Assembly (NCBI GenBank): GCA_009841005.1
Contig: VXMR01000099.1
Coordinates: 1-34,915 of the forward strand
Direction: 5' to 3'
Source: Gemmatimonadales bacterium
GTDB taxonomy: Bacteria > Gemmatimonadota > Gemmatimonadetes > Palauibacterales > Palauibacteraceae
DNA: 34,915 bases
A program made the position numbers and the translations under genes. The stretch's first letter is position 1; every line of letters begins with the position of its first letter. This document shows positions 1-8,164 of this stretch, in pieces. A model generated the notes under the pieces. The model ran no database searches. It was not told the origin of the DNA and saw only the letters and a list, made by a program, of their open reading frames with translations.

Positions 1-66
1 CGACGAGCTACCAGACTGCTCCACCCCGCAGCGCGACCCGCAGGATACAAACGCCTGGGAAAAGTG

Positions 67-1848
67 TCAACCTGCCGTGGCCGATCCTCCGCCCCACCCG
101 CGCGGGTCCGGTCCTCCCGTGAGTTGCCCCGTACCGGGGTCGATTCCGACCGCGTGGAGTTGCGCGACGAACGCGTCGTTCGCGACGTCCAGACCGCGTC
201 CCTCGAGTTCCTCCCTCAGGTGGTGGTACAACTGCGGCTCCAGCTCGAGGAGGTGGTCCTCCCAGTGCCAGCGCGGGACGGAGACGGCTTCGAGCGCCGA
301 CATGTTGAAATCGACGGTGTTGCTGATCGTGTGCTGGACGGCGCCCAGGATCCGGGTGCCGCCCGCCGCTCCCGTGACGAGGATGGGCTGCCCGTCCCGC
401 AGCACGATGGCCGGCGAGATCCCCGTGATCCGCGCCTTGCCGGGTGCGATGCTGTTGGGACGTCCGGCCACCGGGTTGAACTGGAACATGCAGTTGTTCC
501 AGGTAAAGCCGAGCCCGTCGGTGACGACCCCCGACGCGGAACCCAGCGTGTGCGTGAGCGCCACGCAGTTCCCGGCCCGGTCCGCCGTCGAAAGGTGCGT
601 CGTGTCGGGTCCCTCCGGCGGCTCCTCCACAACGTCGGGCGGAAGTTCGCGGCGGTCGATGAAGCTTCTCAGTTCCGCCGCGCGGTCCTTCGACACGAGG
701 ATGTCCGTCGGGTCGTCGATGAACTTCGGGTCGCCGTGGTACCGGCGCCGGTCGATGAAGGAGAGGATCTGGGCGCGGCCGAGCAGTTCGACGTGGTCCG
801 CCTTCCCGTGTTCGAGACCCGGCACGTCGTAGCCCTCGAGTAGGTTCAGGATCTCGATGACCTGCGCGCCGCTGCCCGGCAGAGCGTTCGAAAACACGTC
901 GTGTCCGCGGTAGGTGCCATGCACCGGGTCGTAGACATCGGGCGTGTACGCCTCGAGGTCGGCCATCGTGAGGAGGCCGCCGTTGCGCTCGAAGTCCGCC
1001 GCGATCCGCTCGGCGATCTCGCCCCGGTAGACCACATCGGCGCCGCCCGCGGCGATGAGTTCGAGCGTGCGGCCGTAATCGGGCTGCACGAGCCGTTCCC
1101 CGGCCCGCCACGGTACTCCGTTGTTGAGAAATATGCGGGCGGAGGCGTCGGTCGTTTGGACCTTGGTGAAGAACGGGACGACGCCCGAGGACGACTCCGT
1201 CCGGGTCGTGAAGCCGCGCGCGAGGGCGCCGGGGATTTCGAAGCCGTCGTAGGCGAGCCGGATCGCCGGCTCTACGAGTTCGGCCCACGGCCGCGTCCCG
1301 AACCGGCTCCACGCCTCCCACAGGCCGGCGACCGTCCCCGGAGTTACGACGGATTGATAGCCGATCTGGTTGATGTCGCCGCGCACCTTCCAGCGGTCCG
1401 CGTGTCCGTAGATCCGCCCCTCGAGCGCGCTCCGGTAGATGTCCGGCGTCGCCCGGCTCCCCGCCCGCCCGTGGAAGTCGATGGACGTGGCGCGTCCGGT
1501 AACCGCGTCGTATACGACCATGCAGCCAAAGCCGCCGACCCCGGCCGAGAACGGCGTCGTGATGAACTGCGCGAAGGCCGTCGCGACCGCCGCGTCGATC
1601 GCGTTGCCGCCGCGCTTGAGCGCGCCGATCCCGGCCTCTACCGCGATGGGTCCGCGCGCGACGACGATCCCGCCGCCCGCGTCCGTGGCCCCCGCAGCCG
1701 GGGCTCCCGCCGCAGCCTCCCCGCCGTCCGGTCCGCACGCGGCGAGCGAGCCCGAGGCGACGGCGCCCACACCGGCCGCCGCGGTCGCGATGAAGGCCCT
1801 TCGTGACTGAACATCCGCGGGTCGGAGGTCGGTTCCGTCGGTCTTCAC
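67..1848 (-). CDS. ggt: Gamma-glutamyltransferase, Tat-exported lipoprotein
   Basis: This 593-residue Ntn-hydrolase would cleave gamma-glutamyl bonds of glutathione and related peptides outside the cytoplasm. The N-terminus has a twin-arginine signal (SRRAFIATAAAG, about residues 15-26) ending in a lipobox (SLAAC, Cys38), so it is probably Tat-exported and lipid-anchored. The autocleavage site is TTHLS at 416-420, with Thr416 as the predicted nucleophile of the small subunit. AAGGTRI near 494-500 and the C-terminal DPRGWGGGSA block also fit the family, and the length is normal. The start is a GTG with AAGGAG (1856-1861) seven bases upstream. It lies 24 bp downstream of the TOPRIM gene on the same strand, so it may be read from that transcript, although nothing links the functions. 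Its G+C is clearly higher than the pair upstream. Confidence 0.93.
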   Translation of the reverse strand: MKTDGTDLRPADVQSRRAFIATAAAGVGAVASGSLAACGPDGGEAAAGAPAAGATDAGGGIVVARGPIAVEAGIGALKRGGNAIDAAVATAFAQFITTPFSAGVGGFGCMVVYDAVTGRATSIDFHGRAGSRATPDIYRSALEGRIYGHADRWKVRGDINQIGYQSVVTPGTVAGLWEAWSRFGTRPWAELVEPAIRLAYDGFEIPGALARGFTTRTESSSGVVPFFTKVQTTDASARIFLNNGVPWRAGERLVQPDYGRTLELIAAGGADVVYRGEIAERIAADFERNGGLLTMADLEAYTPDVYDPVHGTYRGHDVFSNALPGSGAQVIEILNLLEGYDVPGLEHGKADHVELLGRAQILSFIDRRRYHGDPKFIDDPTDILVSKDRAAELRSFIDRRELPPDVVEEPPEGPDTTHLSTADRAGNCVALTHTLGSASGVVTDGLGFTWNNCMFQFNPVAGRPNSIAPGKARITGISPAIVLRDGQPILVTGAAGGTRILGAVQHTISNTVDFNMSALEAVSVPRWHWEDHLLELEPQLYHHLREELEGRGLDVANDAFVAQLHAVGIDPGTGQLTGGPDPRGWGGGSATAG

Positions 1849-1872
1849 GTCACGACTCCTTTTGGTAGCATC

Positions 1873-2421
1873 TCAGAGCTGCAGCTTCCCTATCAACGTC
1901 CGCAGGTTCTCATCGTGCTGAGCTGCGCGTCTCAGATCAGCCAACGAAAAACGCCCTTTCAACTGGTGGGAGTTCAGCGAGCCTTTGTGGTAGCCCGACC
2001 ACAGCTTCAGCAACTGCGTCTCAGCCTCGCGTGCCGTAACCGCGCGCCTCTCGTGACCCTCGTGTAATCGAATCAACAAGCCTTCGAGCTTCGGTACCAG
2101 CAGCACAATTTCGAGCCCCCACTTGGATGCCGTCGAGCGCGCATCCCGGCCCACCATCAGATCTGTCTCAATGCGATCCGAGTCCAGCAGAACCAATCGT
2201 TCTCGGATGGACCGCCGCTCAGGGTGCTTGGTCAGACGGCGGCCAGCTTCTTCAACAACTGCCACTGAGTCACCCCCGTTCCCCGGCTTGACGTCCAAAT
2301 GGAGGTGAAGACGTTCGTCATCGCAGACGCGCCCGAGGAAGTTGACGAAAGCCCGGTCGCTCTTCCCTTCGACTCCGAAGAAAACGACCTGTCTGCGCTG
2401 GATCCCACCCCGCCGCGCCAT
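1873..2421 (-). CDS. RloB/OLD-like TOPRIM-domain protein, putative defence effector
   Basis: This small protein (182 aa) has a TOPRIM-like fold pattern. An early acidic motif VEGKSD (Glu18, Asp21) follows a hydrophobic strand, and LVLLDSDR carries Asp80 and Asp82, the usual E...DxD metal-binding arrangement of OLD and RloB nucleases. The segment LLVPKLEGLLIRLHEG (about 106-121) resembles the P-x-x-E-x-x-L-x-x-H block of RloB proteins. Its ATG lies six bases after the stop of the AAA ATPase gene, with AGGA just upstream, so the two are almost certainly co-translated. Pairs of this kind (AbiL/RloAB, and PARIS with a different TOPRIM) act in abortive infection. Nuclease or tRNA-cleaving activity is inferred, not shown. 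DUF4276 is an alternative family. G+C is lower than in neighbouring genes. Confidence 0.7.
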   Translation of the reverse strand: MARRGGIQRRQVVFFGVEGKSDRAFVNFLGRVCDDERLHLHLDVKPGNGGDSVAVVEEAGRRLTKHPERRSIRERLVLLDSDRIETDLMVGRDARSTASKWGLEIVLLVPKLEGLLIRLHEGHERRAVTAREAETQLLKLWSGYHKGSLNSHQLKGRFSLADLRRAAQHDENLRTLIGKLQL

Positions 2422-2427
2422 AGCGTC

Positions 2428-3633
2428 CTAACCGAACTTCGGCAGCCCACCAAGGACGCCGGCTCGGTACTTGGAATACAATCGGACGTCGCGTCGTAGG
2501 CCCTGCACATCTTGGGCACCGTAAACGCGGGTGGCCCCGTCATCATTCTTCTTGACGATGAATATCTCTTCCTTTTCCAGATCGTCCAGCAGACCGACGT
2601 GATGGGAGGACACCAGCAACTGAGCGCTTCCGGGATTGCTCTCGCGAGACCGGAATTGGCTGAGGATCTCCCACAGCATGTCGACATGTAGCGCGCCGTC
2701 GATTTCGTCGAGAATGGCCAATCCGTCCCCATCTAGCGCCCACTTGACAAGCGGCAACAGATGGAGCAACCGGCGGGTCCCCCTGGACTGGAGACGGAGG
2801 GGAATCGGTGTATCCAGCCCGCTGTGAGTAAACTGAATCTGCTTGCCGTCGGCTCCGTCGATGACTTCCATGTTCTGGATCCCTAGGTCGCTCCGTTGGA
2901 TTTGTTCTTGGACCCATTGCATTGGCTGATCGGCCTCCAGCCACCCGACTACGGTCGAGGTCTCCGGAGCTCGCGTGTCATTGCCGATAATGTTGGTCGT
3001 GAGCCACACCCGTGGGTGCCACCAGTGCACGAAACGCGCTGCCAACGGAACGTTGAGGAGAGAGAGCGTCGCGATCACAGATCGGTCGGGGCCCACCGCC
3101 TTCAGCCGACCATCTCGACGACTTAAGCCCAGATCTCGAGACACGTAGACGCGGCCTTCGGCATGCTGCCACTCGATCAGTCTGCGGCGCCGTCCCTTGG
3201 GAAAGTGCACCAATGCTTCATGGCTTACGAACAGATCGGTCGGGGTCCCGTCATCCGTCGGTCGACGTCCAATCGTGAGTTCATAGCGGAACCTCTGCGG
3301 AGCAGCGCCCGGCTCCAGAAAGTCCGCCTCGCCCTCGAGGGAGAACCGTGTCGGCTCCCCGAAGGTTTGGTTCGACATGAAGGGCAAGGGGGTGGGCGCG
3401 AAGTTGGCCGGAGGTGACACGATCCGTCCCAGATCCACGAGTGCCCGTAGCAGAGTCGTTTTTCCCGACCCATTGGGCCCCATGAGAACGCCGACGGTGG
3501 GCAGACGGAGATCCGGCTGGGCCGCACTCTGCCTGAAGCAAGCCAGGTCCGGTGCCGTACGCGGGATCCGCAGATCAAGCGTTACTTCTTCACGTATCGA
3601 TCCGTAGTTGGACACTGAAAATGAATGAATCAT
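2428..3633 (-). CDS. AAA15-family ATPase (RloA/AbiL-like), putative defence sensor
   Basis: This is a 401-residue ABC/SMC-like ATPase. It begins with the typical MIHSFSVSNYGSIREE strand of AAA15 proteins. Walker A is GPNGSGKT at 52-59, an ABC-signature-like LQSRGTRRLL is at 281-290, and Walker B is LAILDEID at 305-312, followed by a sensor-like LLVSSHH (339-345). The C-terminal AGVLGGLPKFG matches the G-x-x-P ending of this group. It precedes the TOPRIM gene by six bases. In known AbiL, RloAB and PARIS systems such an ATPase detects phage proteins and controls the TOPRIM partner; here that role is inferred from architecture and pairing. The ATG has no Shine-Dalgarno sequence, and the likely -10 box lies seven bases upstream, so the message may be leaderless. 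The lower G+C suggests horizontal acquisition. Confidence 0.82.
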   Translation of the reverse strand: MIHSFSVSNYGSIREEVTLDLRIPRTAPDLACFRQSAAQPDLRLPTVGVLMGPNGSGKTTLLRALVDLGRIVSPPANFAPTPLPFMSNQTFGEPTRFSLEGEADFLEPGAAPQRFRYELTIGRRPTDDGTPTDLFVSHEALVHFPKGRRRRLIEWQHAEGRVYVSRDLGLSRRDGRLKAVGPDRSVIATLSLLNVPLAARFVHWWHPRVWLTTNIIGNDTRAPETSTVVGWLEADQPMQWVQEQIQRSDLGIQNMEVIDGADGKQIQFTHSGLDTPIPLRLQSRGTRRLLHLLPLVKWALDGDGLAILDEIDGALHVDMLWEILSQFRSRESNPGSAQLLVSSHHVGLLDDLEKEEIFIVKKNDDGATRVYGAQDVQGLRRDVRLYSKYRAGVLGGLPKFG

Positions 3634-3639
3634 ACGTTG

Positions 3640-3667
3640 ATGGTAACGGTTTTCTGTTGAATTGCAA
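3640..3667 (-). promoter_or_regulatory. Possible leaderless promoter of the ATPase/TOPRIM pair
   Basis: Read on the minus strand, TTGCAA (3662-3667), a 16-base spacer and TACCAT (3640-3645) form a reasonable -35/-10 pair in an unusually AT-rich stretch. Transcription would begin within a base or two of the ATG at 3633, which fits the lack of a ribosome binding site. The match is by eye only. Confidence 0.4.
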
Positions 3668-3753
3668 GATTAATGCGATGCTCGGTACCATCCCCTTGGC
3701 GGTGAACGGAATTGATTCATGGATGCACCACAACGAGGAGGCACCGAATCGAT

Positions 3754-3827
3754 GCGGGCGCCGCCCGCAGATAACAATAGGGAACAGGCGTCGCCCGTGA
3801 GGCAGACAGGTAGCGGCGTTTCGCCGC
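3754..3827. other. Two GC-rich hairpins upstream of the adenosyltransferase gene
   Basis: The 270-base gap 3634-3903 separates divergent genes and holds no convincing gene. It contains two perfect inverted repeats: GCGGG-CGCCG-CCCGC (3754-3768) and GCGGCG-TTT-CGCCGC (3813-3827), separated by an A-rich stretch. Neither is followed by a T tract on either strand. They could be a structured 5' leader of the adenosyltransferase message, but no known riboswitch fold was recognised. Confidence 0.35.
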
Positions 3828-3903
3828 GGGCTGTTAAGGTTCGCCCCTCAGCCTGGCGCACGACGCGCGGCATGCGGCCAAACCCCATTACGGCCAATCT
3901 CGA

Positions 3904-4506
3904 TTGAAGATATACACGAAAGGCGGGGACGGAGGGGAGACGGGTCTCCTCGGCGGAGCGCGGGTCTCGAAGGACGATGCGCGGGTCGCGGCGTACGGCA
4001 CGGTCGACGAACTCAACGCCGTGATCGGGGTGGCGCTCGCGCTCGACCCGGAGGGCGCGACGCTCGGCGAGTCCGGGCCGGCGCTCGCGGCCGTTCAGGA
4101 GGATCTGTTCACGATCGGGGCCCGCCTCGCCTCCGCGAACCCGGAGCGGTTGCTGCGAAAGGGCACGATTCCCGCGCTCTCCGCCGACCGGATCGACGCG
4201 CTCGAAGCCTGGATCGACGCGCTGGACGCCGAGCTTCCTGAACTCGATGCCTTCGTCCTGCCCGGCGGGTCGCCCCTCGCCGCGCAGTTGCACGTCGCGC
4301 GCACCGTCTGTCGGCGCGCCGAGCGGGGCGTCACGGCTCTCCTCGATGGTCAGCCGGATCTCGCCGAAGTCGTCGTCCCCTACATCAACCGTCTCTCCGA
4401 TCTGCTGTTCACCCTCGCCCGGGCCGCGAACCGGCGCGCCGGGCGCGAGGACGCGATGTGGCTGCCGCAGCGGCGGCGCGACGACGGCGGATCATGCGGA
4501 CGATGA
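3904..4506 (+). CDS. Cob(I)alamin adenosyltransferase, PduO type
   Basis: This 200-residue cytoplasmic enzyme transfers adenosyl from ATP to cob(I)alamin, giving coenzyme B12. Family blocks are easy to read: KIYTKGGDGGETGLLGG at the N-terminus (ATP binding), YGTVDELNAVIG (about 31-42), the LPGGSPLAAQLHVART-CRRAER helix pair, and YINRLSDLLFTLARAANR (about 160-177). The length is normal. The start appears to be TTG, because no ATG or GTG gives the conserved N-terminus, and no Shine-Dalgarno is visible. The next gene begins five bases after the stop, which indicates an operon. A B12-dependent enzyme using the product is not in the window. Confidence 0.92.
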   Translation: MKIYTKGGDGGETGLLGGARVSKDDARVAAYGTVDELNAVIGVALALDPEGATLGESGPALAAVQEDLFTIGARLASANPERLLRKGTIPALSADRIDALEAWIDALDAELPELDAFVLPGGSPLAAQLHVARTVCRRAERGVTALLDGQPDLAEVVVPYINRLSDLLFTLARAANRRAGREDAMWLPQRRRDDGGSCGR

Positions 4507-4510
4507 AGAC

Positions 4511-5377
4511 ATGACGCAGTCCGTGACGCGAACTCCGTTCCGGCTCACGCCCCCGGGCGCGGACCTTCGCGGCGACTACTGGTCGCACGCCGCTCCCGCC
4601 GAAGCCGGGCCCCCGGTCGACGGCGTCGGCGCGGCCATCGTCGTCTGCCACGGCTTCAAGGGGTTCAAGGACTGGGGCTTCTTCCCCCATCTCTGCGAAC
4701 AACTCGCGGAGCAGACCGGGATTCCCGTCGTCTCCTTCAACTTCGATGGCTCCGGCGTGCGCGACTCGGACTTCGACGACCTGGAGGCCTTCAGCCACAA
4801 CACCTTCTCCCGCGAACTCTGGGACCTGGAGGCCATCCTCGATGGACTCGTGAGCGGCCGGCTCGGCAACACGGAGGTCGTTCCGGCCACGCGCTTCGGC
4901 CTGCTGGGACACAGCCGGGGCGGCGCCACCTGCATCCTGAAGGCGGGTCTCCGGTCCCAGGTGCGGGGGCTCGTCACGTGGGCCTCGATCTCATCGGTCA
5001 CCCGCTACGAGAGCTTCGCCGACCGGTGGGAGGCGGGAGAAACCGTGATCATCCCGAACGCGCGCACGAAGCAGGACATGCCGCTCGAGCGAAACGTGCT
5101 CGACGACATGCGCGCGAACCGGGAGCGCCTCGACGTGCTCGCCAGCGCCGCGAGCCTGCGGATTCCGGTCGCCGTGGTGCACGGGACGGCCGACGAGTCC
5201 GTGCCCTTCAGCGACGCCTGGCGGATCGCCGACGCGGTGGGCGACCTTGCGCGGCTCGTCGGGGTAGATCGTGGGACGCACACGTTCCAGGCCGGACACC
5301 CGTTCGCGGGGACGACGCCGGAACTCGAAGAGGCGATCGACGCCTCGGTCGAACTGTTCACGCGCGCACTGAAATGA
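4511..5377 (+). CDS. Alpha/beta hydrolase (dienelactone hydrolase-like)
   Basis: This is a 288-residue soluble serine hydrolase with no signal peptide. The nucleophile elbow is GHSRGG with Ser135; the likely acid is Asp228 in HGTADESVP and the base is His257 in RGTHTF. An oxyanion-type strand VVCHGFKGFKDWGFF sits near 44-58. The substrate is unknown; an ester or acyl-peptide is possible. The start is the ATG after the adenosyltransferase stop. The same frame stays open much further upstream, but only inside that gene. Its stop overlaps the next start in an ATGA junction, so it is translated together with the lipoprotein that follows. Confidence 0.8.
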   Translation: MTQSVTRTPFRLTPPGADLRGDYWSHAAPAEAGPPVDGVGAAIVVCHGFKGFKDWGFFPHLCEQLAEQTGIPVVSFNFDGSGVRDSDFDDLEAFSHNTFSRELWDLEAILDGLVSGRLGNTEVVPATRFGLLGHSRGGATCILKAGLRSQVRGLVTWASISSVTRYESFADRWEAGETVIIPNARTKQDMPLERNVLDDMRANRERLDVLASAASLRIPVAVVHGTADESVPFSDAWRIADAVGDLARLVGVDRGTHTFQAGHPFAGTTPELEEAIDASVELFTRALK

Positions 5378-5907
5378 GACGAATGACCCGATACCGACGG
5401 ATCGGGAGGCAAGGTTCGAGGCTCCCGGCGGCGACGGCGGTCGCTCTGGCCGCCGGACTCGCGCTGGGGGGCTGCCGCCTAGAGCGGTTGGACGAGAACG
5501 GCTCTCCCGTGGCGGACGAGGGGCCCGATCTCGCCGAGCAGGTCGCCTCCCTGCTCGACCTGCAGGCGGCGGCGTGGAACGCGGGCGATCTCGACGGCTT
5601 CATGAGCGCCTACTCCCCGTCTCCGACGACGAGCTACATCGGAGCGACGGGACTCATCGAAGGCTTCGATGGGATTCGGGAGCGATACGCTCCGGGATTC
5701 GCGCCCGGCGCGGCGCGGGATAGCCTCCGCTTCGAGGACCTTCGGGTCCGGGAGGTCGATGAGCGGGTCGGCGTCGCGACGGCGCGCTACGTCCTCGAAC
5801 GCGACGGGGCGGTCACATCGACGGGGCCCTTCACGCTCGTCCTGCTGAACGTGGAAGGGGCTTGGCTCATCGTCCACGACCAGTCGGCCGAAGACGCGGG
5901 AGGCTGA
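5374..5907 (+). CDS. NTF2-like (SnoaL/DUF4440-type) lipoprotein
   Basis: This is a 177-residue exported protein. A basic N-terminus and hydrophobic stretch end in the lipobox LALGGC (Cys34). The rest reads as one NTF2-like cone domain: a helix LLDLQAAAWNAGDLDGFMSAYSP, a central GATGLIEGFDGIRERYAPGF segment, then strands ending in GPFTLVLLNVEGAWLIVHDQS. Such domains bind small ligands or act as isomerase-like folds; no catalytic role can be assigned. The ATG at 5374 overlaps the previous stop; a second in-frame ATG at 5383 is an equally possible start. The next gene follows after seven bases. Confidence 0.72.
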   Translation: MRRMTRYRRIGRQGSRLPAATAVALAAGLALGGCRLERLDENGSPVADEGPDLAEQVASLLDLQAAAWNAGDLDGFMSAYSPSPTTSYIGATGLIEGFDGIRERYAPGFAPGAARDSLRFEDLRVREVDERVGVATARYVLERDGAVTSTGPFTLVLLNVEGAWLIVHDQSAEDAGG

Positions 5908-5914
5908 CCTGCGG

Positions 5915-7150
5915 ATGAAGAGCTTCGACTACGTCATCGTGGGAGGCGGCCTCGCGGCGGTCTCGGCGGTGGACGGGATCCGGGAGATCGACCGCAACGG
6001 CTCGATCGCCATCTTCGCGGAGGAACCGGACCCTCCCTATCACCGGCCTCCCCTGTCGAAGGAGTTCCTGCAGGCGGAGGGGGCGCCCCGCGACCTGCTG
6101 CACGTGAAACCCGCGCGCTGGTTCGATGACCTGGCGGACGAACTCACGCTGTTCACGGACGCGGAGGTGAAGCGTCTGGATGCTCGCGCCATGACCATCC
6201 ACACGGCGGCGGGAGACGCGTTCCGGGGCCGTCGCATTCTGATCGCCACGGGCGGGCGGGCGAAGCGGCTCGAGGTGCCGGGAAGCGATCTCCCCGGCGT
6301 GTCGACCCTCCGCACGGCCGCCGACTCCGAGCAACTGCGCGAGATCGCCCGCGGCGCGTCGCGCGTCGTGCTCGTCGGTGCCGGCTTCATCGGGATGGAA
6401 CTGGCCTCATCGCTGTCGAAGTTCGACGTCGATGCCGTCGTCCTCGAGGTGGAGCCTCGCGTCTGGGCGCGCGTCTTTCCGGAGACGATCGCGAGCTTCC
6501 TCCGCCGCTACTTCGAGGAGCGCGGCGTGCGATTCATGATGGGCTCCGGCGTGGCCGCCTTCGAAGGGGAGGGACGCCTTGGGCGGGTCGTGCTCGACAG
6601 CGGCGAGGAGATCCCCACCGACCTTGCGATCATGGGCGTCGGGATGTCGCCGAACGATGAACTCGGCGCCGAGGCCGGCCTCGCGGTCCAGGACGGGATC
6701 GTCGTGGACGGGTTCGCCGAGACCACGGCCCCTCACATCTACGCGGCAGGGGACGTGGCCCGCTTCCCGGATCCCATGGGGGGCGGACTCTCGCGCCTCG
6801 AGCACTGGGACCACGCCCGCGCGCACGGGCGCCACGCGGGCCGCAACATGGCCGGCGCGAGGGAGAAGTTCGACCACCTCTCCTATTTCTTCACGCACGT
6901 GTTCGACCTCAGCATCAACGTGTTCGGAGAGACGGCCGAGGTGGACCGCACGATCGTCTCCGGCGAACTCGGCTCCGGCCGCTCGATCGTCTACTGCGTG
7001 ACGGACAACCGGCTCACCGGCACGATCCTCATCAACGCGACCGGCGCCATGGAGGACTGCCGGGCGCTGGTGCGCGCGCGCCCCACGGTGGAGGATCTGT
7101 TGAAGGAGTTCGAGAAGCCGGGCGTACGCCCTGGCGAGTTGGTGGGTTAG
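5915..7150 (+). CDS. FAD/NAD(P)-dependent oxidoreductase, ferredoxin-reductase/AIF-like
   Basis: This is a 411-residue two-dinucleotide-binding flavoprotein. The FAD site begins at IVGGGLAA (about 8-15), followed by the family block YHRPPLSKE (42-50). The NAD(P) Rossmann motif VGAGFIGMELA is at 154-164, and the second FAD motif YAAGDVARFPD is near 276-286, with EHWDHARAHGRHAG after it. A C-terminal reductase domain completes the fold. Relatives pass electrons from NAD(P)H to ferredoxins, rubredoxins or dioxygenase systems, or act as nitrite-reductase-like or AIF-like enzymes. A dioxygenase lies two genes downstream, but it is an intradiol enzyme and needs no reductase. The partner is therefore unknown. 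Confidence 0.85.
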   Translation: MKSFDYVIVGGGLAAVSAVDGIREIDRNGSIAIFAEEPDPPYHRPPLSKEFLQAEGAPRDLLHVKPARWFDDLADELTLFTDAEVKRLDARAMTIHTAAGDAFRGRRILIATGGRAKRLEVPGSDLPGVSTLRTAADSEQLREIARGASRVVLVGAGFIGMELASSLSKFDVDAVVLEVEPRVWARVFPETIASFLRRYFEERGVRFMMGSGVAAFEGEGRLGRVVLDSGEEIPTDLAIMGVGMSPNDELGAEAGLAVQDGIVVDGFAETTAPHIYAAGDVARFPDPMGGGLSRLEHWDHARAHGRHAGRNMAGAREKFDHLSYFFTHVFDLSINVFGETAEVDRTIVSGELGSGRSIVYCVTDNRLTGTILINATGAMEDCRALVRARPTVEDLLKEFEKPGVRPGELVG

Positions 7151-7207
7151 AGGAGTTGGTGAGTTGGAGGGTCGGCGTCGGACAACGATCGAAAGGTGAC
7201 GGATACA

Positions 7208-7594
7208 ATGGAAGAGAAGGATACGAGGGATCCCATGGACGGGATGGGTTCGACGGACGAGGCCCCGGCGGACGAGGCCCCATCGGAAGCGGAGTCGCCC
7301 GAGATCGCGGAGAAGGTGCGGACCGCGCTCCGCACCGTGACGGATCCCGAACTCGGCATCAACATCGTGGATCTCGGACTCGTGTACGATGTCGAAGTCG
7401 AGGAGGGCGAGGCGAAGGTCACGATGACGCTGACGAGTCCCGGCTGCCCGGCGGGTGGCCAGATTCTCGGGGGCGCCAAGGACGCGGCGGAGACGGTGGA
7501 CGGCGTGGAGGAGGCCGTCGTGAGCCTCGTGTGGAAGCCGTTCTGGACCCCCGAAAGGATCGATCCGGCCGTGCGTGCGATGATGGGCTTCTGA
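7208..7594 (+). CDS. MIP18/DUF59-family Fe-S cluster assembly protein (SufT-like)
   Basis: This 128-residue cytoplasmic protein has an acidic, disordered first 30 residues and then a MIP18 domain. DPELGINIVDLGLVYDVEV carries the conserved acidic loop, TSPGCPAGGQI holds the family cysteine, and VSLVWKPFWTPERI is the C-terminal block. Relatives help mature Fe-S proteins (SufT, PaaD). Here clients could include QueG, Nth or the cysteine-rich kinase fusion, which is an inference. I chose the ATG at 7208 because AAAGGTGA ends about nine bases before it; the in-frame GTG at 7196 lies inside that sequence and is less likely. Confidence 0.85.
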   Translation: MEEKDTRDPMDGMGSTDEAPADEAPSEAESPEIAEKVRTALRTVTDPELGINIVDLGLVYDVEVEEGEAKVTMTLTSPGCPAGGQILGGAKDAAETVDGVEEAVVSLVWKPFWTPERIDPAVRAMMGF

Positions 7595-7613
7595 CGGTCC
7601 TGGGGTTCTAACC

Positions 7614-8132
7614 GTGCTTCTGCGGCTGTTCCTGCTGTTCACGATCGTTCCCGTCGTCGAGCTTGCGCTCCTCATTCGCCTCGGCGGCCTGCTCGGGTTC
7701 GGCCCCACGCTCCTCCTCGTCCTCGGGACGGGCGCCGCCGGGGCGTGGCTCGCCCGCCGCGAGGGGCTCAGGGCCTGGCTCGCCGTCCGCGACGAACTGC
7801 AGGGGGGCGCGCTTCCCGGCGAATCGCTCGTCCACGCGCTGCTGATCCTCGCCGCGGGGGTCGTCCTCATCACGCCCGGCGTCATCACGGACATCGCCGG
7901 CATCCTGCTCCTGATCCCGCCCGTGCGGGGGCGGCTCATCGCCCGCGTCCGGAACTGGCTCGGCAGGCAGGTCGAGGGCGGCAAGATCCGCGTCGTGGGC
8001 GGGCCGGGGGGATTCTCGGGACTTCACGGAGATTTCGTGGCGCGTCCCGGGGCTCGCCGGCCGGGCCGCGCAGGCAAACGGCCGTCCGGACGGGAGATCG
8101 TCATCGAGGAGGATGAGCCAACGCCCGACTGA
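7614..8132 (+). CDS. fxsA: FxsA family membrane protein
   Basis: This is a 172-residue inner-membrane protein. It starts with a hydrophobic helix and PVVELALLIRLGGLLG, then GAWLARREGLRAW and the hallmark block LLILAAGVVLITPGVITDIAGILLLIPPVRG. FxsA in E. coli suppresses exclusion of phage T7 by F plasmids; its normal role is not established. The C-terminal 50 residues are polar and basic, ending in an acidic tail, which is common and variable in this family. The start is GTG, 19 bases after the preceding stop. Its stop overlaps a possible ATG of the following frame, but the next gene most likely begins 33 bases later. Confidence 0.87.
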   Translation: MLLRLFLLFTIVPVVELALLIRLGGLLGFGPTLLLVLGTGAAGAWLARREGLRAWLAVRDELQGGALPGESLVHALLILAAGVVLITPGVITDIAGILLLIPPVRGRLIARVRNWLGRQVEGGKIRVVGGPGGFSGLHGDFVARPGARRPGRAGKRPSGREIVIEEDEPTPD

Positions 8133-8151
8133 TGAAGCCCGACGGACATAC

Positions 8152-8159
8152 GAGGAGGT
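8152..8159 (+). promoter_or_regulatory. Strong ribosome binding site of the dioxygenase gene
   Basis: GAGGAGGT ends five bases before the ATG at 8165. It decides that start over the in-frame ATG at 8132, which overlaps the fxsA stop. Confidence 0.75.
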
Positions 8160-8164
8160 ACGAC

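Noticed and set aside
3720..3903. Cobalamin riboswitch upstream of the adenosyltransferase
   Set aside because: AATAGGGAA is reminiscent of the conserved core, but the following GGTG, AACTGT and paired elements are missing.
3719..3907. A 62-codon gene before the adenosyltransferase
   Set aside because: There is no ribosome site or recognisable motif, and it covers the hairpins and overlaps the next start. It is most likely chance.
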